A DNA stretch of 64,000 bases from Ruminococcus sp. HUN007 (GCF_000712055.1 NZ_JOOA01000002.1:434001-498000), one strand, 5' to 3'; positions 27,165 through 37,119 are shown, counted from the stretch's first letter. The notes: a model not told the origin generated them from the letters alone. Program-made: numbers and translations.

Positions 27165-28286
27165 TTATCTTATCGTCTGTACCGTAAAGTAAACAGCTGC
27201 AAGTCCGGCAAGAAGCGCAAAATTCACCGTCGAGAAAACCGCCATGTATTTCTTCATGTCGGCTCCTTCAGCTTTGGAATACTGTTTCCATGAAATAACA
27301 CTTGCAAGCGACGCCACCAGAGTACCCAGTCCTCCGAGGTCAACACCAAGAAGAAGCGCGCCCGCATTGTCTGTAAATCCTGAAAGCATTACAGCCGCCG
27401 GAACATTGCTTATTACCTGACTTGCCAGTACACCGGCGATGAATTCATGTCCGGCCACGACTGACGAAAGAGAACTGCTTATAACATCTATCTTTGTGAG
27501 GTTTCCGACAAAGATGAAAAACGCCACAAAGGTAAGAAGCAGAAAATAATCCACCTTTGCAAAAAGCTTATGATCTGTAAATGCGCATACTGCAGCTACT
27601 ACGGCAAGACAGACATAACAGTTTAAAATTCTTAACACCGTAAGCACGCATACTGCAAACAGAACCGTGTAAATGATAAAGTTTCTTTTGCTGCTTATCT
27701 TCGCTGTACCTGTACGGTCCGCGGTAAGCTTCATGTCCTTTATAAGGAAAAATGTCACTATGTTCACAAGAGCAAGGCTCACAAGTCCGTAAGGAATGAC
27801 CGCTTCTGAAAACTCGCTCATCTTCATGCTGAACTGCGAGTAGATGTACAGGTTCTGCGGATTTCCGAAAGGCATTATCATGCTTCCGAGATTGGCCGCC
27901 ACTGTCTCCATAACCACAAGCGGAATAAGGCATTTCCTGCCGGCACCGTTATAGAGTCCCACTGTAAAAGGAACAAGCGTGATAAGGGCTACGTCATTGG
28001 TAATAAGCATAGCACTGAAAAACGTTATGTTTACCAGAAGCATGGCAACTGTTCTTGAGCTGTCGGAGCTTTTTAATATAGCCGCCGAGATTACGTCAAA
28101 AAGCTTTGTTTCCATAAGCCCTGCCACGACCATCATGAGGCAGAAAAGAAGAATAAGCACCGAAAAGTTTATGTACCCCAGATAATCGGCCGAAGGATGA
28201 ACAAAAAAGGCAGACAGGACCGCACCTGCAGCTGCCGCAGAAAGAACAGGTTCTTTCCTAAGAAAAGATATCATTAAATTCCGCAC
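27165..28286 (-). CDS. SLC13/ArsB-type anion transporter
   Basis: 373 residues, almost entirely membrane helices (ten or more). Recognisable segments are GLMETKLFDVI, FFSAMLITNDVALITLVPF, MIMPFGNPQNLYIYSQF and SNVPAAVMLSGF, which match the ion transporter superfamily that includes ArsB, NhaD and citrate transporters. The two similar N-P/N-V-P hairpins suggest the usual inverted-repeat fold. The substrate could be a dicarboxylate, citrate or arsenite; nothing nearby (no arsR or arsC) supports arsenite. It lies 69 bp after the DAHP synthase gene on the same strand, but a terminator-like hairpin stands between them. Confidence 0.8.
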   Translation of the reverse strand: MRNLMISFLRKEPVLSAAAAGAVLSAFFVHPSADYLGYINFSVLILLFCLMMVVAGLMETKLFDVISAAILKSSDSSRTVAMLLVNITFFSAMLITNDVALITLVPFTVGLYNGAGRKCLIPLVVMETVAANLGSMIMPFGNPQNLYIYSQFSMKMSEFSEAVIPYGLVSLALVNIVTFFLIKDMKLTADRTGTAKISSKRNFIIYTVLFAVCVLTVLRILNCYVCLAVVAAVCAFTDHKLFAKVDYFLLLTFVAFFIFVGNLTKIDVISSSLSSVVAGHEFIAGVLASQVISNVPAAVMLSGFTDNAGALLLGVDLGGLGTLVASLASVISWKQYSKAEGADMKKYMAVFSTVNFALLAGLAAVYFTVQTIR

Positions 28287-28303
28287 CTCTTCTACACAAG
28301 TAA

Positions 28304-28333
28304 AGGATCACTGAACTGTGTTTTCAGTGATCC
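28304..28333 (-). terminator. Terminator-like hairpin after DAHP synthase
   Basis: GGATCACTGAA/TTCAGTGATCC is a perfect 11-bp stem 22 bp past the stop codon. The minus-strand tail TTTACTTG is only moderately T-rich. Confidence 0.55.
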
Positions 28334-28354
28334 CGAATTAAACAACCTTTAAGA

Positions 28355-29383
28355 TCAAAGAAGATCTGCAAGGTCGAGGATGAGTCTTTCAGACTTTTCC
28401 CAGCCGAGGCACGGGTCTGTGATGGACTTTCCGTAAACGCCCTCACCTATCTTCTGGGCACCGTCTTCAATATAGCTTTCGATCATAAGTCCCTTTACCA
28501 TGCTCTTTATGTCATCGGAATGTCTGCAGCTGTGGAGTATCTCCTTGGCTATACGTATCTGTTCAAGAGGCTTCTTTCCTGAATTTGCGTGGTTTGTATC
28601 TACGATAAGAGCAGGGTTGAGAAGATTTCTCTGCTGGTACATATCGAAAAGCTGGATCATATCTTCGTAGTGGTAGTTGGCGTGTGACTTTCCGTCGCTG
28701 TCAACATATCCTCTGAGGATGGCATGAGCTGTGTCATTGCCTGTTGTCGTTACATCCCAGCCTCTGTAGATAAATGTATGCGGCACCTGAGCTGCCTTGA
28801 TGGAATTGAGCATTACTGAAATGTCACCGCTTGTCGGGTTCTTCATTCCTACAGGAATAGTAAGGCCGCTGGCAACAAGTCTGTGCTGCTGATCCTCAAC
28901 TGAACGCGCACCGATCGCACAGTAACCGAGAATATCATCAAGATATCTGCCGTTTTCCGGATAGAGCATTTCGTCAGCACATATAAGACCTGATTCGTTT
29001 ACAGCTCTTGCGTGAAGTTTTCTTACTGAGATAATACCTCCGATAAGGTCTTCCTTCTTTTCCGGATCCGGCTGGTGAACCATTCCCATGTAGCCCTCGC
29101 CTGTTGTTCTCGGCTTGTTTGTGTATATTCTCGGAACGATCATGATCTTGTCCTTTACCTGCTCCTGTACCTTTGCAAGTCTTGTGACATAATCGATCAC
29201 TGAATCCTCATTGTCAGCAGAGCACGGTCCTATTATAAGAACAAATTTGTCAGATGCCCCTGTGAAAATATCCCTTAATTCCTTATCTTTATTTTCCTTG
29301 ACGCTGACGACCTTTGCATCGATCGGGAACTGTTCCTTGATCTCCTTCGGGATCGGCAGCTTGCGGCTGAAATTCATGCCCAT
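28355..29383 (-). CDS. 3-deoxy-7-phosphoheptulonate (DAHP) synthase, AroFGH type
   Basis: 342 residues, the size of type I DAHP synthases of the AroF/G/H class. Motifs include LIIGPCSADNED, RIYTNKPRTTGEGYMG, GARSVEDQQHRLVASGL, PVGMKNPTSGDI and DTNHANSGKKP (metal and substrate site). It condenses phosphoenolpyruvate with erythrose-4-phosphate, the first step of the shikimate pathway. The N-terminal extension KLPIPKEIKEQFP is where feedback-sensitive enzymes of this class bind aromatic amino acids, but which one is not predictable here. The ATG follows GGAGTTTTTCAA. No leader-peptide attenuator is evident upstream. Confidence 0.94.
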   Translation of the reverse strand: MGMNFSRKLPIPKEIKEQFPIDAKVVSVKENKDKELRDIFTGASDKFVLIIGPCSADNEDSVIDYVTRLAKVQEQVKDKIMIVPRIYTNKPRTTGEGYMGMVHQPDPEKKEDLIGGIISVRKLHARAVNESGLICADEMLYPENGRYLDDILGYCAIGARSVEDQQHRLVASGLTIPVGMKNPTSGDISVMLNSIKAAQVPHTFIYRGWDVTTTGNDTAHAILRGYVDSDGKSHANYHYEDMIQLFDMYQQRNLLNPALIVDTNHANSGKKPLEQIRIAKEILHSCRHSDDIKSMVKGLMIESYIEDGAQKIGEGVYGKSITDPCLGWEKSERLILDLADLL

Positions 29384-29559
29384 TTGAAAAACTCCTTACA
29401 ATAAATATAAACCAGCTATGATCTGCAGTAAAAAAACAGATTTACCGGTTACTGTGAAAGCATATTTTTCTGCATTCTTTTTTATTATACTATAAAAATC
29501 TTGTTTTTTCCAGTCGTAATTGAATTTTTCAGATTTTGTTCAGAAAAGTTCATTTTTGA

Positions 29560-29588
29560 TTGACTTTTTAATATACTTGTGATAAAAT
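29560..29588 (+). promoter_or_regulatory. Promoter of the sensory hydrogenase gene
   Basis: TTGACT (29560-29565) and TAAAAT (29583-29588) with a 17-bp spacer. The predicted start near 29595 gives a leader of about 170 nt, long for this window. Confidence 0.7.
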
Positions 29589-29594
29589 AAATAT

Positions 29595-29765
29595 ATATCA
29601 AAAGGAATAATTGTTGTTACTTTTTCGTCGTTTCGCATAAAGCGTGACAAGGGTAATCTCACTTATGCGTCACGGTGACCAAAGTTAAGACGATTAAAGA
29701 TGCAAAGAAAATCACTAAATCTGTAAGGAGGATGGACTGTTCTTTTACAGTCTGATGTACATAAC
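29595..29765 (+). other. Structured 5' leader of the hydrogenase-like gene, possible cis-regulatory RNA
   Basis: GCATAA (29635-29640) pairs with TTATGC (29663-29668), enclosing GTGA (29644-29647) paired with TCAC (29659-29662). The directly following GTCACG (29669-29674) is a perfect complement of CGTGAC (29643-29648), so either an extended hairpin or an interleaved pseudoknot can form, not both fully. A second stem GACTGT/ACAGTC (29735-29751) lies between AAGGAGG (29725-29731) and the ATG at 29766, spacing the ribosome site far from the start unless folded. I do not recognise a known riboswitch class. Confidence 0.45.
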
Positions 29766-31469
29766 ATGGAAATTATCAAAGTAAATCCGCAAAAATGCAT
29801 CGCGTGCAATGCTTGTATCAGAATTTGTCCTGCACCAGAAGCTTGTGTTCCAAGTACAACTCCGGAAGGCAAAAACTATGTAGGTATCAATTCTGCCAAT
29901 TGCATCAGCTGCGGTGAATGTATCAGACACTGCCCGCACGACGCAAGATACTACGAAGACGACTATGAAGACTTTATTGAAGACATGTACAGTAAAAAGG
30001 GAAAGGTTTCCCTTCTTGTTGATCCTTCTATAAGAGTAGCTTTTCCTGACGTATGGCAGGATGTTCTCAAATGGTTCTATATTCAGGGCATAAGAAAAAT
30101 CTATGATGTTTCTTTCGGCGCCGACATAGCAACATGGGCGCAGCTTCGTTCAGTAAGCAGCGGAAAAATCAAGAAGTATATTTCATCCTCATGTTCTTCA
30201 GTTGTCAGCTACGCTGAAAAGCATGACCATTCACTTCTTGAAAAGCTCTCACCTGTTTACAGCCCTGCAATATGCATGGCTCTGTATGCAAAGTTCAAGC
30301 TGAAGGACACTTCAGAATTCGCTTATCTCGGTCCATGTCCCGGCCGCAAGGCTGAATTCGAGTCCACAAAGCTTATTCAGTACAATGTTACATTCAAGAG
30401 AATGAAAGAATACTTTGCAAAACGACAGATCACATTTTCAAGCACAGGCCAGGGCTTCAGCTTTGAATTCACACACAGACAGGGTCTCATGGGTGCTCTT
30501 TACTGCAAGCCGAAAGGACTTAAGGAGAACCTTCACGAATACCAGCCTGACATCAACATTTCAAACTGTGACGGAATTTCAAAGGTTTACAGCAACCTTA
30601 ACAAATACAACGCTCTTGCAGCAAAGGACTACATTCCTGATGTTTATGAAGTTCTCAGCTGTGACGAAGGATGCAACGGCGGTATCGGTATAGAAATTAA
30701 CGGTGAAATTCCTGCTCCGGCAGTTATTTCAAGGGTAATGGATGTAACAAGAAAAGATGCTGTCAAGAGACAGAACGGTATTTTTAACCTCAACAAAGGT
30801 GACAAGCTGTTCAAGGAATTCGACAGAGAACTTAAACTTGAAACATTCCTCAGGAAATACGAGCCGCAGAGAAACACTCTCCGCACTCCGACACTTCCTG
30901 ACCTCAACAACATATACAATTCCATGTTCAAGTTCACAGATGCAGACAGAAATATCAACTGCCAGGCCTGCGGATGCAAGACATGCAAGGAAATGGCTAT
31001 CGCTGTTTTCCACGGTACAAACATTAAGGAAAACTGTGTTTACTATTCAAGAAACATCGGCGGAAACGACTCAGCTGCTGTTGCCGAGATCAGAAACACC
31101 CTCGATGCAGTCGAAAAGATCATAAGAGAGAACATGCCGTCACTCAACGATCAGGTCGCTGTTATCAGAAAAGAAGCTGTTTCGATCTACTCAAACAACG
31201 ACAAGACAGCCGAAGCTGCAAAGACCATCAACAAGGTAATTACCCAGATGATCGATGCCTGCAACAATCCGAAGGGCGTTTCAAGAGAAACTATCTCAGA
31301 GATCGCAGGTACTCTTGAACTCATCAGAAAGATAATTGTAAACCTCGACAAGTTCGTTACCAAAAACTCTGAATCCGGTTACACGATCGACAAATGTGTA
31401 TCATCCATTGACGAGATATCAACCAGTATTCAGAACACTGTGAACAATGTTACTCACCAGAACAGATAA
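29766..31469 (+). CDS. Sensory [FeFe]-hydrogenase-like iron-sulfur protein
   Basis: 567 residues. Residues 1-60 hold a two-cluster ferredoxin domain (CIACNACIRICP and CISCGECIRHCP). An H-cluster domain follows. Its first motif reads SSSCSSV (C143), as if TSCCPxW had lost the proton-relay Cys but kept the cluster ligand. The second is GPCPGRKAEFE (C191, K195) and the third SCDEGCNGG (C299, C303). Near 399-424 is a four-cysteine Fe-S domain (CQACGCKTC ... C). The last 130 residues are helical coiled coil. Loss of the relay Cys with kept ligands is what sensory hydrogenases (HydS-like) show, so I infer H2 or redox sensing rather than catalysis. No HydE, HydF or HydG genes are in the window. The coiled coil has no recognisable kinase or methyl-accepting signature. 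Confidence 0.82.
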   Translation: MEIIKVNPQKCIACNACIRICPAPEACVPSTTPEGKNYVGINSANCISCGECIRHCPHDARYYEDDYEDFIEDMYSKKGKVSLLVDPSIRVAFPDVWQDVLKWFYIQGIRKIYDVSFGADIATWAQLRSVSSGKIKKYISSSCSSVVSYAEKHDHSLLEKLSPVYSPAICMALYAKFKLKDTSEFAYLGPCPGRKAEFESTKLIQYNVTFKRMKEYFAKRQITFSSTGQGFSFEFTHRQGLMGALYCKPKGLKENLHEYQPDINISNCDGISKVYSNLNKYNALAAKDYIPDVYEVLSCDEGCNGGIGIEINGEIPAPAVISRVMDVTRKDAVKRQNGIFNLNKGDKLFKEFDRELKLETFLRKYEPQRNTLRTPTLPDLNNIYNSMFKFTDADRNINCQACGCKTCKEMAIAVFHGTNIKENCVYYSRNIGGNDSAAVAEIRNTLDAVEKIIRENMPSLNDQVAVIRKEAVSIYSNNDKTAEAAKTINKVITQMIDACNNPKGVSRETISEIAGTLELIRKIIVNLDKFVTKNSESGYTIDKCVSSIDEISTSIQNTVNNVTHQNR

Positions 31470-31610
31470 CATTCACCTGTCAGTTTACATAACCCGGGCG
31501 GCTCACTGATCCGGTCCGGAAACTGCTTTAAAATAAAATATGTGTTCTGTTACTCCGCCGCGTTTCTGCTGACGGAGTAACAGTGTTTATGAAAGAAAGA
31601 TGGATACAGA

Positions 31611-32504
31611 ATGAATTACGAATTGATAACCGCACCGATAATCGGTGCAGCAATAGGAACAGTAACAAACGGAATCGCAATAAGAATGCTTTTCAGACCA
31701 TGGAAGCCGGTATTCATAGGCAAATTTCAGCTTCCGTTCACACCGGGTCTTATTCCAAAGGAAAAGCCGAGAATCGCAAAATCGATCGCTGACGTTATCG
31801 GAAACAATCTTCTCGATGATGCAACTATCAGAAAATCACTGCTTTCAGATGATATTAAAACGAAGATCACAACAGCTCTGAACCAGAAGATCGAATCTCT
31901 TTCAGAAAGTACTGAAACACTTTCAGGACTTCTTGATTCAAAAGGAATTATGACAGTTGTCGATGACAAGGAAAAATCACTGAAAGACACAGCAGGCTCA
32001 GGCATTGCCAGAAAAATGATCGACATGAATGTTGCTTCCTCTCTCCTCGACTTTGCTGAAGAAGAGCTTGCAAACAATTCGAACCCTCTCATTTCCGGTT
32101 TTGCTCCGAAAGCGATCAGTTCCGCCCGTGATTCACTTGTAAAAAAAATAAATGATCTTATCACGGAAAAGGCACCGACACTCATCTCCGGTCTCATTGA
32201 CAAGGAATATGAGAAACTGAAGGACAAGCCTGTCGGCGAAACGATCATTTACCTTAAGGAAAAATTCCCGGACTATGAAGAAAAACTGTGGGCACTCTAC
32301 TCAGGATTTATAGAAAAATATCTCACTAACCTTCTTAAAGGCTTCAATATAAGCGGGATAGTCGAACAGAAGATAAATGAATTTGAACTTCCGGAACTCG
32401 AAAAACTCATTATGGACATTGCCCGCAAGGAGCTTAATGCCCTTGTAGCACTTGGAGGTCTGCTCGGTTTCCTCATGGGATTCCTGAACGTACTTCTCGG
32501 ATAA
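31611..32504 (+). CDS. DUF445 family membrane protein
   Basis: 297 residues. The start MNYELITAPIIGAAIGTVTNGIAIRMLFRPW and the following FTPGLIPKEKPRIAKSIADVIG are the signature of DUF445 (YheB-like) proteins. One membrane helix lies at each end (5-28 and about 275-296); the middle is a long charged helical region. The length is short for the family, which often exceeds 350 residues. The role is unknown, though family members are associated with the cell envelope. The gene lies 141 bp after the sensory hydrogenase gene and is followed by a strong terminator. Confidence 0.85.
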   Translation: MNYELITAPIIGAAIGTVTNGIAIRMLFRPWKPVFIGKFQLPFTPGLIPKEKPRIAKSIADVIGNNLLDDATIRKSLLSDDIKTKITTALNQKIESLSESTETLSGLLDSKGIMTVVDDKEKSLKDTAGSGIARKMIDMNVASSLLDFAEEELANNSNPLISGFAPKAISSARDSLVKKINDLITEKAPTLISGLIDKEYEKLKDKPVGETIIYLKEKFPDYEEKLWALYSGFIEKYLTNLLKGFNISGIVEQKINEFELPELEKLIMDIARKELNALVALGGLLGFLMGFLNVLLG

Positions 32505-32510
32505 TATTCA

Positions 32511-32556
32511 GGCGGTATTCCTCGTCACAGTGAAGAATACCGCCATTTTAATATAA
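32511..32556 (+). terminator. Terminator after the DUF445 gene
   Basis: GGCGGTATTC/GAATACCGCC perfect 10-bp stem starting 6 bp past the stop codon, followed by ATTTTAATATAATTTT. Confidence 0.8.
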
Positions 32557-32658
32557 TTTTACAGTTAATTGCTATTTGTAAATAAAAAACTTGAACATTT
32601 CTGTGCGATTTAAACAAAATATTTTAGATTTTTTTTAACAGCAATCAGCTTAATTCGG

Positions 32659-32687
32659 TTGAAAAACTCACTAAAATATGATAAAAT
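32659..32687 (+). promoter_or_regulatory. Promoter of the zinc-ribbon/PASTA gene
   Basis: TTGAAA (32659-32664) and TAAAAT (32682-32687) with a 17-bp spacer, about 30 bp upstream of the ribosome site CGGAGG. Confidence 0.65.
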
Positions 32688-32725
32688 TATACATAGATTA
32701 ATATAGAAAACGGAGGTCGTTTTAT

Positions 32726-34922
32726 ATGAAATGTCCAAACTGCGGCGAGATTATAAAAGAAAAAAAGAAAATGAACTTCTGCGGTTACTGTGGTGCAAAT
32801 CTTAAAACCGGCGAGAAAAACTTTTACATCACCGGAACCGAGAGAAAATATATCAGTAAATACAAACCCGGAAAAGATCAGTGATTTCAAACCGGAAGCA
32901 CATGCTCCGGTACGTTCCGAAACACTTGATTTCGGTTCACCTTTTGAGAGAATGGTGAAGGAAAATGCATTAAAGGATGCTCAGGCAAATCCTGATTTCG
33001 GTTCCCCTTTCGAAAGAATGGCAAAGGAAAATGCATTAAGCCAGGCAAAAAACGGTTTCCAGACCACTGTAACACCTCCGCCGTTTAATTCCTTCCAGCC
33101 TAATGATTTTACTATGAACAAACCGGGCGCAGCGCCTGTACCTGAACAGAAAACAGTTGCACCGCCGCCTATCATCCCTGATATACCTTCAGGTTTTACC
33201 GATCCTTTTGCTCCGCATCCGGCAGCACCGGCCCAGACTGCTGCTCCGGTCCCTGAAAAGCCGGAAGCTCCGAAAAACGCTTCGCCTATCGCTTCATTTG
33301 ATCCGGCTTCGCTTTCAATGTTTGACCCTTATAAAATGAACAACGGCGATGCAGCCGGCAGCCATTCAGCCTATGAAGCTCTTGACCCTGACCCGCTGGA
33401 TGCAAAGCCTGTTTCAATATCATCTTTCAACGAAAGACTCTCTCTTCTCATCGAAGAAACTTCGCAGCCGATCGGTGCGGTATCAGGCAGCGACGCAAAA
33501 CCTTCACCGGAAGAAAAAGCCACTGAAAACACCACACCGGAAAAACACAGAGACTATGATCCTACAGTTAACATAGCACGAAATGTAACCATGAGAAATG
33601 CTTCAGATGACCCTGATGCAAACCCAATAACCTACATGGAATACACCAAGAGCACAGACAGGAACAAATTCTCTGCATTTGATTTTACAGTTCCGGAATC
33701 AAAACCTGAAACTGAACCGGTAAACAATACTGAAGAAAACGACGTCCGTGAAAAAATCAGAAAGGAAGAAGCCAGAAAGGCTCTTGACGAATCAGTTGAT
33801 TCAATACTTGATTTCACTGCAAAGAAATCATCAGCTGAAGCACAGCCGGACAAGCATGAACAGAATGCAAAACCGGAAATCAGCAAAGAAGCTGAAGCTC
33901 CAGCTGCCGATCCTGCAAAACAGGCTGAACAGAAGCAGGAAACCGTATCTGAACAGGAAGTTAAGGCCGAACCGGAAATCAAGCCGGAACCTGCACCTGA
34001 ACCAGAGCCTGTAAAGGAAAAGATCATTAACTATGTTGGTCAGGAAAAGAAAGCAGCTGTCCAGATGATCAAATTCAAGGGTCTTGTTCCTGAAATAGAA
34101 TATGCAGACAGCGACAAGGATTTCGGCTTTGTAATTTCACAGAGCATTCCTGCCGATACGGAAGTGCTTCCGGGATCTGTCATCAAGCTGACAGTAAGCG
34201 CCGGCAGCTGGTCTGAATGGGAAGAAAATCCTATGCCGGTATCACCGAACAACTTCCTTATCGAGACTAAGACCGAATACAGAAAAAGGATCAGAACACG
34301 CACAACTGACAAGCGTGATACAACAGATACAAGCGAATACGAAGGCTACACACTCACCGGTACTGATCAGAAATTCTCAGAATGGGAAGTGGATCAGTAC
34401 TACACAGCAGAGGCTATACCACCGGGACCAACATGTGAAATAGTTCGTGTTGCAAGCGGCTTCAAATATGCAGGATGGTTCAATCCGGCGAACATGAACG
34501 GTATGTCATTCTCAAGTCCTGATGTAGCAAACTTCTTCAATACAAATCTAAACGGTGTAAACTGGATCTATGAAGAGATCATTTCAGAACAGAACATAAA
34601 GCCGGACGTTAAGAACTGGAAACTTGTTACTGATAACATGACCTCAACACCTGCCGGCGATCCGATGATAAGCAATATATTCTTCAGCGCACACGTTGTT
34701 GACGGCAAATCATACGCAATGAAGTTCGGTTCAACAGAAACTGAATGGTACATTTACAAGAGAAGAAATCTTCTTGAAACAATATATCACTTTGAAAAGG
34801 AGATCGTTTCCGACTGGGGCGAGTGGACAGAATGGTCTGAAACACCGCTTACAGAATCAGAAGACTGTCAGGTAGAAAAGAAAGTTCTTACCCGTTCAAG
34901 AAGAAAGATTCCGAATAATTAA
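32726..34922 (+). pseudogene. Zinc-ribbon, disordered, PASTA-domain protein, frameshifted after the ribbon
   Basis: The ATG at 32726 follows CGGAGG and encodes a zinc ribbon (CPNCGEI...CGYCGANL). That frame stops at 32879-32881. The long frame joins it if one A is removed, best at the A5 run 32816-32820, giving ...NLKTGEKTFTSPEPREN and 731 residues. The exact lesion site is less certain than for the other broken genes here. Then come two copies of FGSPFERM(V/A)KENAL encoded by about 63-bp repeats near 32929 and 32993, a long Pro/Glu/Lys-rich disordered region, and a PASTA-like domain (about 425-495, NYVGQEKKAAVQMIKFKG). Trp-rich repeats (SWSEWEENP, KFSEWEVD, EWTEWSETP) follow. No signal peptide or membrane helix is seen. 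Function unknown. Confidence 0.7.
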
Positions 34923-35038
34923 GGGAACACTGATTAAACCGGGAATCCGGCTTCGCCGGAATTCAGGAGGTTGGATTTGCGAGGGCTTCGCCCCGGAACC
35001 TCCACGCTGATTAATTCAAAAATCAGCGTTTCCTTAAG
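34919..35038 (+). repeat. TAAGGAAACA-family repeat, copy C
   Basis: Starts TTAAGGGAACACTGATT and ends AATCAGCGTTTCCTTAAG, with the stems AATCCGGCTTCGCCGGAATT and GGGCTTCGCCC. Its first bases supply the stop codon (34920-34922) of the preceding gene. A separate terminator follows immediately. Confidence 0.85.
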
Positions 35039-35042
35039 AGCT

Positions 35043-35082
35043 AAAAAAACGACCCTCCCGCAGTGCGGAGGGTCGTTTTTTT
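35043..35082. terminator. Bidirectional terminator between convergent genes
   Basis: ACGACCCTCC/GGAGGGTCGT perfect 10-bp stem with A7 before and T7 after. It serves both the PASTA gene (plus) and the PNP gene (minus, stop at 35105). Confidence 0.92.
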
Positions 35083-35104
35083 CATATACAGCAATATTAT
35101 AAAA

Positions 35105-35926
35105 TCAGAAACTGAGTATTACTTTTGTTACAAGTTCTGCAAACTGTTTTGACACACGGTCTGCAATTTCCTGTACTTCCTTATGGTTGAGCGGTGTTTT
35201 TGATATTCCGGCTGCCATGTTGGTAATACACGAAATTCCGCACACTTCCAGTCCCATGTGCTTTGCTGCCATCGCTTCACATGCAGTACTCATTCCTACG
35301 GCATCGCCGCCCCATATTCGGGCTAGACGCACCTCAGCAGGTGTTTCATAGTTTGGTCCGGTAAACTGTACGTACACGCCTTCCTGTGTTTTTATTCCGC
35401 ATTCCTCGGCACAGTTTTTTATCACCTGTATGATCCTGCGGCTGTAGACCTCGCTCATATCAGGGAATCTTGTTCCGAGTTCTTCGATATTAGGACCGAT
35501 AAGAGGACTTGGTACACCTGTGGTAATATGATCAGTGATTATCATGAAATCACCCGCGTGAAAATTCTCATTCACACCGCCTGCAGCGTTTGTCAGAAAG
35601 ATCTTTTTCGCTCCCATCATTCCCATGAGTCTTACCGGAAGCACAACATCAGTCATCGCATAGCCTTCGTAGTAGTGCACCCTTCCCTGCATGATCACTA
35701 CAGGGACTTCTCCGACATATCCGAAAACGAATCTTCCCTTGTGACCCTTTACAGTTGATACAGGGAATCCTTCTATGTCCTTATATTCCACCGAAGCGAC
35801 CTGCTTTATGCTGTCAGCGTAGTCACCAAGGCCAGAGCCGAGTACAAGTCCGACTTCCGGAACAAAATCTGTTTTTTCTCTTATGCTTTTTAAGCATGAC
35901 TGTAATTTTTTATACATAGCATTCAT
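35105..35926 (-). CDS. punA: Purine-nucleoside phosphorylase (trimeric type)
   Basis: 273 residues, the size of trimeric PNP. Motifs: [13 protein letters not shown] (phosphate binding), [48 protein letters not shown] and [14 protein letters not shown]. It phosphorolyses inosine and guanosine to free base plus ribose-1-phosphate in the cytoplasm. Its start overlaps the deoB stop by 4 bp, so it is translationally coupled to the enzyme that converts ribose-1-phosphate to ribose-5-phosphate. Related salvage genes (NCS2 permease, hpt) lie 5-8 kb downstream in the window. Confidence 0.95.
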   Translation of the reverse strand: MNAMYKKLQSCLKSIREKTDFVPEVGLVLGSGLGDYADSIKQVASVEYKDIEGFPVSTVKGHKGRFVFGYVGEVPVVIMQGRVHYYEGYAMTDVVLPVRLMGMMGAKKIFLTNAAGGVNENFHAGDFMIITDHITTGVPSPLIGPNIEELGTRFPDMSEVYSRRIIQVIKNCAEECGIKTQEGVYVQFTGPNYETPAEVRLARIWGGDAVGMSTACEAMAAKHMGLEVCGISCITNMAAGISKTPLNHKEVQEIADRVSKQFAELVTKVILSF

Positions 35927-37119
35927 TCCTTTCTGATTTTGTCAAGAATGGAGGCACCGATCGTTCCTTCCGGCATTTTAAGGCCGAAGTTGTCGAGTAT
36001 TGATGCTCCGATGACTGCAAAGCAGTTCTGGTCATCTATCCTGCCGCCCTGCTTCATTGACGGCGAATAGGCGATAAACGGGACCTTTTCCCTTGTATGA
36101 TCTGTTCCCGTGTGGGTTGGATCATTTCCGTGGTCAGCGGTGATAATAAGCAGATCATCATCGCGAAGCACTTTCAGAAGCTCGCCAAGCTTTACGTCGA
36201 AGCGTTCCAGTTCTTCGGCGTAGCCGACCGGATTTCTTCTGTGTCCCCACAGTGCGTCGAAGTCAACGAGATTTACAAAGCAGAGTCCGGTAAAATCTCT
36301 TCCTGCTATCTCAATGGTCTGTTCCATTCCGTGGACTGAGCTCTTTGACTTGTTTGACTCTGTTATTCCCTCTCCGTCGAAAATGTCAGATATCTTTCCT
36401 ACTGAAATAACGTCAAAGCCGTTTTCCTTAAGTACATCAAGAGCAGTTTTTCCGAATGGTTTCAGCGCGTAGTCGTGACGGTTGCTCGTACGGACAAACT
36501 CACCTTTTTTCTTTCCGACATACGGTCTGGCGATTACTCTGCCCACCTTCCATTCATCCTTCATGGTAAGTTCCCTTGCTATCTCACAGCAGCGGTAAAG
36601 CTCATCAAGACCGAACGTTTCCTCATTGCCGCAGATCTGAAGAACTGAGTCCGCTGAGGTGTAGACTATCATGTGCCCGGTACTTATCTCCTCCTCACCG
36701 AGCTCATCGAGAATGACCGTACCGCTGGCGCTTTTGTTTCCGATCACCTTATGACCAGTACGCTTTTCCAGTTCTTTTATAAGCTCTTCAGGGAATCCTG
36801 TATCGGTAAATGTTTTAAACGGAGTTGTGATCTTAAGCCCCATCATCTCCCAGTGGCCTGTCATGGTATCCTTTCCGTTGCTTGCTTCGTACAGGTATGC
36901 AAATTTTCCTGCAGGTGCACCGACAGGACTTACCTTATCGATACTGTGAAGATTGGCAAGACCAAGTTTCTGAAGTTCCGGGATCTTAAAGCTGCTTACC
37001 GACTGTGCGATATGTCCCAGCGTATCAGTCCCGCTGTCGCCGAATCTTTCAGCATCAGGCATGGCTCCTGCGCCGAGTGAATCGATGACAACTGTAAAAA
37101 TTCGTTTGTATTTTTTCAT
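35923..37119 (-). CDS. deoB: Phosphopentomutase
   Basis: 398 residues, normal length. It starts [18 protein letters not shown] with the metal-binding Asp, carries GNKSASGT and ends with [19 protein letters not shown], the alkaline-phosphatase superfamily metal site. It interconverts ribose-1-phosphate (and deoxyribose-1-phosphate) with the 5-phosphates, linking nucleoside breakdown to the pentose phosphate pathway. The ATG directly abuts the stop of the MocR gene upstream, with its ribosome site AGGAGG inside that gene's end, and it overlaps punA by 4 bp: mocR, deoB and punA form one tight transcript. Confidence 0.96.
   Translation of the reverse strand: MKKYKRIFTVVIDSLGAGAMPDAERFGDSGTDTLGHIAQSVSSFKIPELQKLGLANLHSIDKVSPVGAPAGKFAYLYEASNGKDTMTGHWEMMGLKITTPFKTFTDTGFPEELIKELEKRTGHKVIGNKSASGTVILDELGEEEISTGHMIVYTSADSVLQICGNEETFGLDELYRCCEIARELTMKDEWKVGRVIARPYVGKKKGEFVRTSNRHDYALKPFGKTALDVLKENGFDVISVGKISDIFDGEGITESNKSKSSVHGMEQTIEIAGRDFTGLCFVNLVDFDALWGHRRNPVGYAEELERFDVKLGELLKVLRDDDLLIITADHGNDPTHTGTDHTREKVPFIAYSPSMKQGGRIDDQNCFAVIGASILDNFGLKMPEGTIGASILDKIRKE

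Noticed and set aside
27165..28286. Arsenite exporter ArsB
   Set aside because: The fold fits, but no arsR, arsC or arsenic-specific motif is nearby, so the substrate is left open.
29595..29765. Known riboswitch before the hydrogenase-like gene
   Set aside because: I compared it by eye with c-di-GMP-I, purine, TPP, FMN, fluoride and THF consensus cores and none fits; it is kept only as an unassigned structured leader.
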